A stretch of 64,000 nucleotides of DNA. It comes from Paenibacillus sonchi. GTDB taxonomy: Bacteria; Bacillota; Bacilli; Paenibacillales; Paenibacillaceae. The stretch spans positions 6,448,001 to 6,512,000 of the forward strand of contig NZ_CP068595.1 in NCBI RefSeq assembly GCF_016772475.1. Direction: 5' to 3'. Position numbers and translations under genes: made by a program. The notes under the pieces were generated by a model. It was not told where the DNA came from, searched no databases, and saw only the letters and a list, made by a program, of their open reading frames with translations. Of this stretch, positions 56,701 to 63,818 are shown one piece after another (the stretch's first letter is position 1; every line of letters begins with the position of its first letter).

Positions 56701-59700
56701 TCGTATCCGCCACAATAACCTTCTGCTTGCGGGTCGACAGGTTGCCGTTCTTATCCTTAGCCGTCCAAGTCACCTCTGTAGCACCGATAGGAAATGCAGC
56801 CGGAGCGTCACTAGTCATGGCAGCAATTCCGAAAATATCCGTTACTTCCGGGACCGCGAGCTGAACCTGCGTTTCCCGGCCGCTTGCCTCCACCGTCAGA
56901 TCCGCGATTTCTGCGATTGAGGGTGCGGTTGTATCTACTATTGTTATGGTCTGTGTTTCGCTGCTGATATTGCCATTCGCGTCGGTGGCTTTCCAGGTCA
57001 CAATCGTTTTGCCCAGCGGATAGCTTGCCGGAGCATTGCTTGTAATCGTTACTGCAAACAAATCGGTTGCCGTCGCCTGTCCAATGTTGACAGGTGTGTT
57101 AACCGCTGTAGCTTCTGTGCTGATATCTGCCGGAACCTTCAGCACCGGGAGTGTTGTATCGACCACAGTCACTTTTTGTTTGCCTGCTGTCATATTTCCG
57201 TTGGCATCCGTGGCCGTCCAGGTGACTTCAGTCGTACCGACCGGATAATCTGCCGGCGCATTGCTGGTGATCACAACCGGAAAAATATCCGTGGCCGTGG
57301 CAATGCCAATCTGGACCGGTGTTCTAACGGCAGTGGCTTCAACCCGGACATCCTCAGGCATATAGAGTTTTGGATTGGTAGAATCTATAACCTTTACATT
57401 CTGTGTGCTAATAGCCACATTGCCGCTCGCATCCGTAGCCATCCAGGTCACCTTGGTAACCCCTACCGGAAAGTCAATTGGCGCATCATTAATGACAGTA
57501 ACTTTGAACAAATCTGTCACAACGGGCTGGCCAAGGGAGACTTTGGATCTGACCGCCGTCGCCTCTACGGTGAGATCCGCAGGCGCTGTGAGCTTAGGTT
57601 TAGTCGTATCTACTATCTTGATCTTTTGCGTGCCTATGGTCGCATTGCCATTCTCATCGGTAACCGTCCAGGTCACTTCCGTCGTTCCCAGCGGGAAATC
57701 CGCCGGTGCATTATGGGTAATGGTCACCGGGAATATTTCCGTCACCACCGGCTTGCCGATGTCTACCTTTGTTCTTTCCCCGGTCGCTTCTGCCGTCTTA
57801 TCGCTTGGCAGCGTAACCAGCGGCTTGGTGGTATCAGTAATGGTAACTGTCTGCGTTTTCTTGGTGACGTTGCCATTCTCGTCGGTAGCTGTCCAGGTCA
57901 CGATCGTTTTTCCGACAGTATAGCTATCCGGGGCATTATTGGTAACAATGACCTTAAAAATATCCGTAGCTGTTGCCTCTCCCAGTTCCACCGGCGTCTT
58001 GATTCCAGTGGCTTCTGCTGAGACATCCTTAGGCACGGTGAGCACTGGGTCAATACTGTCGATAACGGTAACATTCTGATCCGCACTCGTGATATTGCCA
58101 TGCTCGTCAGTAGCCGTCCAGGTCACCTTGGTAACCCCTACCTTAAAATATTCCGGGGCATTATTGATGACCAGCACATCGAACAAATCTGTAACCTGAG
58201 CCTTTCCAATCTCCAGCTCCATCCGCGGACTGGTTGCCTCGATGGTGATGTCCTGCGGAATGACCATTACAGGCTTGGTTGTATCTTTAACCGTAATCAA
58301 TTGCTTGGCTGTAGAGACATTCCCGTTCTCGTCTTTAGCCGTCCAGCTGACTTCGGTCGTCCCTACCGGAAAGTCTGCCGGTGCATTATTGGTGATATTC
58401 ACTTTAAAAATATCTTCCGCTGTCGCCGTACCCATGAAAACCGCAGTTCTTCTGCCTTCAGCTTCCTTGGTGATGTTCGCAGGTATCGTCAGTACAGGCT
58501 TAACCGTATCGACGACAATTACCTTTTGCGTAGCTGTAATAACGTTGCTGTTCGCATCTGTAGCCGTCCATGTGACCTTTGTCGTGCCGATAGGGAATTC
58601 CTTCGGAGCATCATTGACCACAATGACCGGGAAAATATCGGTTGCCGATGCCCCGGTGACCACAACCGGTGTTTTTACAGCAGTCGCTTCAACCACAATA
58701 TCCCCCTGCACGGTAAGCACAGGCTTGGTGGTATCCTTCACCGTGATTTTCTGCACCTGCGAGGAGGTGTTCCCTACCGGGTCCACAGCAGTCCATTTCA
58801 CGGTTGTTGTTCCGATCGGATAATCCGCCGGGGCATCGTTTGAGATGGATACATCAGGGACCGAAATATCCTTCACGGAGGCTTGCCCAATATCGACAGA
58901 CGTTCGAATCCCCTTTGCCTCCATCGTGATGTCTGCCGGTACAGTGACTACCGGAACCGTTTTGTCTATCTTCACTTCAGTCTTTTGTACAGGAGTACTG
59001 TTTCCTGCCTGGTCTACAGCCCAGAACGCAAGTGGCGTGATCCCTTCAGTCTGGACAGCAAATGTTGCCGTTGTTCCCGCAACAATCTTCTCTTCTCCGG
59101 CTGCACCCAGAGTATAGTGAATTTCCTTAACCCCCGAGTTTACATCCGAGGCCGTGAGGGAAACCGTAACATCGGTGCTGTTCCAGCCTTTTGCATTCGC
59201 CTCAGGGCTAAGAATGCTGGACATGACCGGACCGCTTTTATCGATTTTAACGGTTGCTGTCTGGGCAGCTTCCGCATTCCCGGTTTTATCCACAGCCCAA
59301 TAGGTGACCGTAGTTGTTCCTTCTTGGTTAATCTCAACATCTGCACTGCTGCCTGCCGTTTTCACGGCGTCATTCTCACCCAGCTTATAATAGAGGGAGT
59401 CGACACCTGAATACGGGTCCTCTGCGGCCAAATGAAGCTGCACCTTATCGTGGCTCCAGCTGCCGGATTCCGCTCCCGGCGCAGTTACCGTCGTAACCGG
59501 GGCGCTTTTATCAATGTTAATGGGTCCAAAGGTCGTGGTGGAATAATGGTTCTTATCCTCATCACTCGAAGCTGCGCTGTCGACAGCTTTACCCGTTGCC
59601 ATCTGCCCCGCTCCTTCAGCGGTAAAGCTCTGATCGGGGGTCAACGATTTAATCGCGGATAAAGTATCGGTTGCCGAGTAATGAACCGTCACGGAATGGT

Positions 59701-60511
59701 TGGTCCATGTTCCGGCAATGTAAGGAGCTCCGGCATCGGTTCGCGCCGTTGCCATAATCGCGGGCGGCGTGGTATCGATCAGATTGGAGCCTACGGCACC
59801 GATTTCCACCTTGAAGGTGACCGGCTGCAGACCCGGGACCGTGGCTTTTACATCCAGTGTCTTAATGACACCGGTACTCTTAGAGTAGACCTGATACCCT
59901 TCCCCCGCATAACCCGTAAAAGTGTTGGCTGCAGAGGCATACCCGTTGTCATCCGTTAAAACTGTGATTCCAGTGCTGTTAAGCCCCCGCATAACTGCTG
60001 TGATCGTGCTGTCTTCAGAAGCTGTAAAAGTAACAGGAACCCCGGCAAGCGGGTTGCCTGCCAGATCCTTGACAGCTACCACCTGCGGAAGCATAAACCC
60101 GCGTCCGCCCGGAATGACACCCGAAGCCTGGGACAATCGGATCTGCTGGAGCAGCGGTGACACCGCGGTCATTGACCCTTCCACATCACGGACGGCAAGC
60201 AGGTTCATCTGATAGGCACCGTGGTGCAGGATGACTCCGAGTGTCGGGTCCAGCCCGTACACTGAATCATATACGGATTGGTAGACTGAATTTCTGACCG
60301 TCTGTTTAGCGGGAGATTCTGTATCATACACCGCTGCATACACTTTTCCTGCCTCCGCACCCGACGGGCCGTTCAGGAACATTTTCCCTGATCCAAACAC
60401 AGCCCCGGGAGCCAGCAACAAGATCAGGAGCAAAAGGCACAGCCATTTGGTGATGATGCCTAACCTTCCTTGCTGCACATGCTTTACTTTTCTTTTCGAA
60501 TGTTTCATCAT
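53708..60511 (-). CDS. Giant HYR-repeat surface protein with C-terminal CBM3
   Basis: 2267 residues. Signal peptide about 1-41. A Big_1-like domain follows at about 110-230 (PLAGVPVTFTASEDSTITAV). Three beta modules of the OmpL47 type come next (for example DKSAPVTTVTAPGAESGSWS), then 21 tandem HYR-like domains of about 75 residues (DTTKPVLTVPEDKTVEATAV, then VTWTATDENGNV). The C-terminal 155 residues are a family 3 cellulose-binding module (ISPRISFENTSGSTIQLSNI). Likely an exported stalk presenting a carbohydrate-binding tip. It sits inside the lysis/eCIS island between two holin genes. It has no frame breaks. Confidence 0.85.
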   Translation of the reverse strand: MMKHSKRKVKHVQQGRLGIITKWLCLLLLILLLAPGAVFGSGKMFLNGPSGAEAGKVYAAVYDTESPAKQTVRNSVYQSVYDSVYGLDPTLGVILHHGAYQMNLLAVRDVEGSMTAVSPLLQQIRLSQASGVIPGGRGFMLPQVVAVKDLAGNPLAGVPVTFTASEDSTITAVMRGLNSTGITVLTDDNGYASAANTFTGYAGEGYQVYSKSTGVIKTLDVKATVPGLQPVTFKVEIGAVGSNLIDTTPPAIMATARTDAGAPYIAGTWTNHSVTVHYSATDTLSAIKSLTPDQSFTAEGAGQMATGKAVDSAASSDEDKNHYSTTTFGPINIDKSAPVTTVTAPGAESGSWSHDKVQLHLAAEDPYSGVDSLYYKLGENDAVKTAGSSADVEINQEGTTTVTYWAVDKTGNAEAAQTATVKIDKSGPVMSSILSPEANAKGWNSTDVTVSLTASDVNSGVKEIHYTLGAAGEEKIVAGTTATFAVQTEGITPLAFWAVDQAGNSTPVQKTEVKIDKTVPVVTVPADITMEAKGIRTSVDIGQASVKDISVPDVSISNDAPADYPIGTTTVKWTAVDPVGNTSSQVQKITVKDTTKPVLTVQGDIVVEATAVKTPVVVTGASATDIFPVIVVNDAPKEFPIGTTKVTWTATDANSNVITATQKVIVVDTVKPVLTIPANITKEAEGRRTAVFMGTATAEDIFKVNITNNAPADFPVGTTEVSWTAKDENGNVSTAKQLITVKDTTKPVMVIPQDITIEATSPRMELEIGKAQVTDLFDVLVINNAPEYFKVGVTKVTWTATDEHGNITSADQNVTVIDSIDPVLTVPKDVSAEATGIKTPVELGEATATDIFKVIVTNNAPDSYTVGKTIVTWTATDENGNVTKKTQTVTITDTTKPLVTLPSDKTAEATGERTKVDIGKPVVTEIFPVTITHNAPADFPLGTTEVTWTVTDENGNATIGTQKIKIVDTTKPKLTAPADLTVEATAVRSKVSLGQPVVTDLFKVTVINDAPIDFPVGVTKVTWMATDASGNVAISTQNVKVIDSTNPKLYMPEDVRVEATAVRTPVQIGIATATDIFPVVITSNAPADYPVGTTEVTWTATDANGNMTAGKQKVTVVDTTLPVLKVPADISTEATAVNTPVNIGQATATDLFAVTITSNAPASYPLGKTIVTWKATDANGNISSETQTITIVDTTAPSIAEIADLTVEASGRETQVQLAVPEVTDIFGIAAMTSDAPAAFPIGATEVTWTAKDKNGNLSTRKQKVIVADTTKPVLSVPEDVQAEASALQTPVEIGTATATDLFAVTVKSNAPASYPLGVTEVIWTATDEHGNVSTGVQKITVTDTTKPVLTVPEDLEVEATAVKTPVKIGQAAATDIYKVTITSNAPEAYLLGVTEVIWTAADANGNVSTKVQKIKVVDTTKPVLTVPEDQTVEATAVKTPVEIGMAAVTDIFKYTLVNNAPEAYPLGTTEVTWTATDVNGNVSTMVQKIKVVDTTKPVLTVPEDKTVEATAVKTPVEIGQASSSDIFKFTLVNDAPEAYPLGTTEVTWTATDENGNVSTKVQKIKVVDTTKPVLTVPEDKTVEATAVKTPVEIGMAAASDIFKFTLVNDAPEAYPLGTTEVTWTATDVNGNKTTGVQRITVVDTTQPVLKFKGSLNLTKEATALATPVELEVPEVLELFPFTLTTDAPGYGDEHPVTSGDHITAKFLLGTTKVTWTAKDANGNAMIGIVTVTITDTVKPVLKLPADITLEATAVKTPVEIGQATATDIYDVTVTSNAPEDYPLGTTEVTWTAKDANGNVTTGVQKITVVDTTKPGLILPVDKTVEATALKTPVEIGLATGTDIFKVTVTSNAPEDYALGTTEVKWTATDVNGNVTTGVQKITVVDTTKPGLILPVDKTVEATGLKTPVEIGLATGTDIFKVTVTSNAPEDYALGTTEVKWTATDVNGNVTTGVQKITVVDTTKPGLILPVDKTVEATGLKTPVEIGQAKGTDIFKVTVTSNAPEDYPLGTTEVKWTATDENGNVTTGVQKITVVDTTKPVLKAPADIAAAATGVKTPVSLGQATVSDIFGYTLENDAPADGFPVGKTAVTWTATDANGNVSTAVQYVTVTQVFKVQSYNGNRNSVTSKISPRISFENTSGSTIQLSNIKIRYYYTIDGEKMQGFYSDYSRVSGSSSRNILSYTEGSFQKTASRNGSDYYLEISFSSGAGSLKPGEKVQIQCTFWKSNFSAYTQTNDYSFNTWATDYTDTNKITVYSSGKLIAGMEP
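54500..55200 (-). repeat. Near-identical 225 bp tandem repeats within the HYR gene
   Basis: Successive units around 54507, 54732 and 54957 differ by only a few bases and encode whole HYR domains (VDTTKPGLILPVDKTVEATG). Recent duplication; copy number is likely variable and hard to assemble from short reads. Confidence 0.8.
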
Positions 60512-60599
60512 GCATCCCCTAACTTTTTTTGTGATGAGCTATCGATCCTGGCGAAGATTTGCCCCTCCTTTACTAATCAAAGGGAAATCCGGACAGGTT

Positions 60600-60607
60600 T
60601 TTACAAC
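60600..60607 (-). promoter_or_regulatory. AGTTGTAAA motif upstream of the HYR protein gene
   Basis: GTTGTAAA on the coding strand, overlapping the stop codon of the LLH holin gene and about 90 bases before the HYR-protein start. Matches the motif at 42304 and 61084; the overlap with coding DNA lowers its weight. Confidence 0.35.
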
Positions 60608-61005
60608 TGTTTATTCCGGTTCACATAAACTTCTATTTTGGTTTCAATCCAGGCTTCGAGATCACCGAGGATAAGGCTCAGCTCCGTTTTGGCCGTTTCC
60701 CCCAATAGGGCCATAGCCTTTTCTTTAGCCAGCTTGAACGCCTTCTCCATCGCCGCCGCATCAAAAGAACCCTGCTGTTTCAGCGCCTCCACGAACGTCT
60801 GGTTCACCGCAATCACCGCGGACTCAATCGCATCCCCTGCCCGGTTCAGCAGCGTGTTCACGGCCTCGGCTCCTATCTTTTCTTCCAGATGGGCTATTTC
60901 GCGTCTGGTATATGACACCATTGCTTTTGCCATTAAACCCAGCAGCGGAATAACCAGCACAGTAAGAATGGTATTGATGATTTCCGGTGTAAAATAGTCC
61001 TCCAT
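60601..61005 (-). CDS. LLH-family phage holin
   Basis: 134 residues from ATG 61005 (GGAGG upstream). One N-terminal membrane helix (IINTILTVLVIPLLGLMAKA) followed by a long amphipathic helix with SYTRREIAHLEEKIGAEAVN and TKIEVYVNRN. This layout is that of phage holin LLH (Phage_holin_6_1). First gene on the minus strand from the divergent promoter region. With XhlA, it gives the island two different membrane lysis proteins. Confidence 0.82.
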   Translation of the reverse strand: MEDYFTPEIINTILTVLVIPLLGLMAKAMVSYTRREIAHLEEKIGAEAVNTLLNRAGDAIESAVIAVNQTFVEALKQQGSFDAAAMEKAFKLAKEKAMALLGETAKTELSLILGDLEAWIETKIEVYVNRNKQL

Positions 61006-61020
61006 CCCTATCGCCTCCAA

Positions 61021-61185
61021 AAATGAAATTTCGACAATCGAATCTTATTTACCATCGTAAATAATGGTAATTGAAAGATTATTTTTACAACTATTCGAAT
61101 AAAAATAGTAATCATGTAAATTTATGTTTTTGATAGTTGTGGAATCTATGGAATATTCTACTTGTTATATAAGGAGAGAAATCAG
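61021..61185. promoter_or_regulatory. Divergent promoter region between holin and sigma-like genes
   Basis: AT-rich, about 165 bases. It holds GTTGTAAA toward the holin (61084-61091) and AGTTGT toward the sigma-like genes (61135-61140). A short palindrome-like ACCATCGTAAATAATGGT lies at 61051-61068. Confidence 0.45.
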
Positions 61186-61337
61186 TTGATCCGCCATGCA
61201 GCTGCAAGCGGGAGTGCAACTATAGTTGCATTGTACTCTGCGGCGGCATACGGGGATCAGGCCTGGGGGAACAGGCTGCACTGGCCAATCTATTTTTGCA
61301 AAACTGGAAATGGGGGAGTAGTCATGATTACCTATGA
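61186..61337 (+). pseudogene. Small leader peptide gene before the sigma-like pair, frame broken
   Basis: TTG 61186 has AAGGAG 9 bases upstream. As written it runs in frame into the sigma-like gene. Adding one base to the G5 run at 61265-61269 gives a 50-residue peptide (AYGDQAWGEQAALANLFLQN) that stops inside the start of the next gene. It resembles the helical start of sigma-like proteins but is too short to assign. Confidence 0.35.
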
Positions 61338-61695
61338 TGACGAGCTACTTGAAACCTGCAGAAAACTGTTAAAACGTTCAGCATGGAGAATCCAGTACAA
61401 AACTCGCATTCAGCTGATTCGGGAAAGCAGCCCGCTGTATGACAATCAGCTGTATGACAGCGGCTCCGACAGCAGCTTTGAGACCATGGTGATTTCAGAG
61501 CTGTTTGTGGACGAGCTTCTGGAAACGATTCCTTGGGAGAAATGCAGGTATATCATTAAAAAAACGGTGATTGAAGGAATGGCGGAACACGAGGTTGCGA
61601 GAGAGTTACATATGACTCAACAGGGGGTTAGCAAATGGAAGCGCAAGGGGCTAGAAATCCTGAAGGAATATCTCATCATTTCGTCGAAACAGTGA
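61324..61695 (+). CDS. SigO/Xpf-like sigma factor subunit (region 4)
   Basis: 123 residues from ATG 61324 (GGGGGAG 6 bases upstream). The C-terminal half, EGMAEHEVARELHMTQQGVS followed by KWKRKGLEILKEYL, is a sigma-70 region 4 helix-turn-helix that recognises -35 elements. Region 2 is missing; a short region-2-like protein is encoded next. This matches the split sigma factor of Bacillus (SigO with RsoA) and resembles PBSX Xpf. It is divergent from the lysis/eCIS genes and is the best candidate for their activator. Confidence 0.75.
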   Translation: MITYDDELLETCRKLLKRSAWRIQYKTRIQLIRESSPLYDNQLYDSGSDSSFETMVISELFVDELLETIPWEKCRYIIKKTVIEGMAEHEVARELHMTQQGVSKWKRKGLEILKEYLIISSKQ

Positions 61696-61853
61696 AAAAA
61701 GCGCAAAACGGTGACAAAGAATCCATGGAGGATATCCTAAGTCTTTTCTCGGTAGATATCGAATATTTGTCCAAGTTCATTATGCTGCCCCGGGAAGAGG
61801 CCATCCAGACCTTGAAGATCGAACTTATAAATATTGTTTATCAGGATCTATGA
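61635..61853 (+). CDS. RsoA-like co-sigma factor (region 2-like)
   Basis: 72 residues. ATG 61635 lies inside the previous gene (61-base overlap) with AGGGGG 7 bases upstream. Core FVETVKKAQNGDKESMEDIL and YLSKFIMLPREEAIQTLKIE is the HTH_16-like segment of RsoA-type proteins, which supply the -10 recognition part and core-polymerase contact of a two-subunit sigma. The overlap enforces equal expression with the region 4 subunit. Confidence 0.72.
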   Translation: MEAQGARNPEGISHHFVETVKKAQNGDKESMEDILSLFSVDIEYLSKFIMLPREEAIQTLKIELINIVYQDL

Positions 61854-61928
61854 AGCTAAAAACAAGAATATTCATTTCGTACACGCTCTCCACCTGAAGC
61901 TGTCAGTGCGACTGGAAATTCATTATAC

Positions 61929-61963
61929 AAAGCTGTCCGGAGGTGCTCCGGGCAGCTTTTACT
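61929..61963 (+). terminator. Terminator after the sigma-like pair
   Basis: AAGCTGtCCGGAG and CTCCGGgCAGCTTTT arms at 61930-61961 with a T4 tail. Confidence 0.85.
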
Positions 61964-62000
61964 ATGATGCCGGTTGTCCGCAAGCCTATTGGGGTATTAT

Positions 62001-63002
62001 ATGAACCAATGGTATGATACGTCTTATGAAAGGATGAGCCGGATGAATCAGATGACATTACAACAAGCCATTGCCCCGCTGAATCTGAGAAGCTGCCTGA
62101 TCAGCACCCGGGGCGAGCTTAGATTTGAGCATTACCGGGATGACCGCACCGCTTCCGGGATTGCCAAGATCAACTCCTGTACCAAAAGCGTGCTTTCCTC
62201 GCTGATCTGCATTGCAATGGATCAAGGGCTGCTGCCGGACCCTTCGTCAAGGGTTGCCGAATTTTTCCCGCAGCTCCGCCGGGACACGGACACGCGCAAA
62301 CAGGAGATAACCCTGGAACATCTGCTGACCCTGTCTGCCGGTTTCCGCTGGAGTGAATTCGGCGGGCTGAATTCCTTCCCCAAGATGACCCGCTCCCCCG
62401 ATTGGGTGGAATATGTGCTGGAACAGCCGCTCGCGGATACTCCGGGGACACGCATGGAGTACAACTCCGGCATATCGCAGCTCTTATCCGCCATTCTGGT
62501 TCAAGCCTCGGGGATGACTACGGCACGGTTTGCCGAGCAATATTTGTTCGGACCGCTTGGAATTGAGGAATATCAATGGGAGGCTGATCCTCAAGGCATT
62601 CATACAGGCGGATTCGGGCTTCAGCTGCGGCCGTCAGCTCTGTTGAAATTTGGACAGCTCTATTTGCAGCAAGGGCGCTGGGACGGGGCGCAGCTGATTT
62701 CGCGGGAGAGGCTTGCACGTTCAGTGACAACGGCAATGCATGCAGAAGCTCCCCGCCGCGGAGGGTACGGCTGGCATTGGTGGACAGATTCCTATCCTCA
62801 TGCTGCAAGTGACGGGGAGCCTCCAGCCGCCATGCAATTTTATTACGCCAGGGGGTATGCCGGACAATTTGTATACGTATTGCCGGAGCCACAGATGGTC
62901 GTCGTTCTGACTCAGGATAACAAGCGCGGCAAAAACAATCCGCCTGCGGATGTCTTCAGCGAACACATTGCGCCTCTGCTTGTGAATCCCGACTGGCTGT
63001 AG
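62001..63002 (+). CDS. Serine hydrolase of the beta-lactamase/class C family
   Basis: 333 residues from ATG 62001 (TTGGGG upstream); the in-frame TTG at 61974 has no ribosome binding site. Catalytic SxxK is SCTK near residue 54 (NSCTKSVLSSL), the second motif is YNS near 154 (MEYNSGISQL), and the third region lies in ARGYAGQFVYVLPE. No signal peptide, so cytosolic. Members include esterases and D-amino peptidases; substrate unknown. Not part of the eCIS island by strand or promoter. Confidence 0.85.
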   Translation: MNQWYDTSYERMSRMNQMTLQQAIAPLNLRSCLISTRGELRFEHYRDDRTASGIAKINSCTKSVLSSLICIAMDQGLLPDPSSRVAEFFPQLRRDTDTRKQEITLEHLLTLSAGFRWSEFGGLNSFPKMTRSPDWVEYVLEQPLADTPGTRMEYNSGISQLLSAILVQASGMTTARFAEQYLFGPLGIEEYQWEADPQGIHTGGFGLQLRPSALLKFGQLYLQQGRWDGAQLISRERLARSVTTAMHAEAPRRGGYGWHWWTDSYPHAASDGEPPAAMQFYYARGYAGQFVYVLPEPQMVVVLTQDNKRGKNNPPADVFSEHIAPLLVNPDWL

Positions 63003-63818
63003 ATGCCTGTGTGCACGCCGTTTCCTTTGGTTGATCCTCACTATGTACGCATAAATCCCCGTTAACCTTAAGTAATAAGGCAACGGGGATTATGTGCTGA
63101 CTCCTGTATTCAATTTCTATCATTTCCTCCAAGTAACAAGCCATATCCCTGACATGGTAATTGTTCTCATATTAACTTACTGTTTTACCCGTACTCTCCT
63201 GTCCGGAGCATTAATCCATGTCCTGCATATGGGGGTGAATTCCCGCGTACACGATTCCACGAAAAACGTTTTCACCGGCGTTTTTCCTGTTGTGAATATC
63301 GTATTTGTACGCTTCGCTAACCTTTTTCAACGGAATCACGCTCTTTCTTCGGCAAGATGGCTCTTGCTTGAATGAATAGCTTTTTCCTTTACTAAAGATT
63401 TGCTGTTTGATTACCCGCATCCCCACGGTCTGCCGAAAGATGTTGTCACGTCCACCCTTCTACCCGCAGCCGATTCCGGCATGCTTCGCTAACTCAGTAC
63501 ATTGGATTCTCTCCTTTCCTACATTCATTTCTAAATTTCAGGAATGAGACAGTCACCCGGGTAACCCCTGATCTTTGCTTAGGTGGTTCCTGTGGTGATG
63601 TCTACATTCTAGCGCATAAAGGATAAAATTTAAAACTTCAAAAGCCTGTATATTCCCTCCTATTTCCTGAAAATTCGCCATTTCCTTGCCTGATCTTCCC
63701 AAGCCTAAGAATTGCTGAAGTTTAGTTCGTTTTGGTTGCGTTTTCATTTCCAAAATCTAAGTCCAGAAAAAACGGCCAGCCCGCAGGAATACTCCTGTCT
63801 GCTGACCGCTTTATTTTT
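63003..63818. other. Gene-poor region
   Basis: About 815 bases. It begins with a hairpin (AATCCCCGTT/AACGGGGATT, 63055-63091) that may end the serine hydrolase transcript. Several short frames exist on both strands but none has a good start, family resemblance or consistent codon use. GTTAGCGAAGC occurs twice on the minus strand (near 63308 and 63480). A terminator lies at the right end. Confidence 0.5.
63765..63812 (-). terminator. Terminator after the right-edge gene
   Basis: CGGTCAGCAG...CAGGA and TCCTG...GCTGGCCG arms followed on the minus strand by TTTTTT. Confidence 0.85.

Noticed and set aside
53708..60511. CRISPR array or satellite DNA
   Set aside because: The repeats are 225 bp coding units in one open frame, not short repeats with unique spacers.
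16768..61005. A complete prophage
   Set aside because: No integrase, terminase, portal, capsid or replication genes; instead AAA+ ATPase, DUF4255 and PAAR, which mark an eCIS.
63094..63753. Small genes in the right intergenic region
   Set aside because: Several overlapping frames on both strands, none with a good start or recognisable product.
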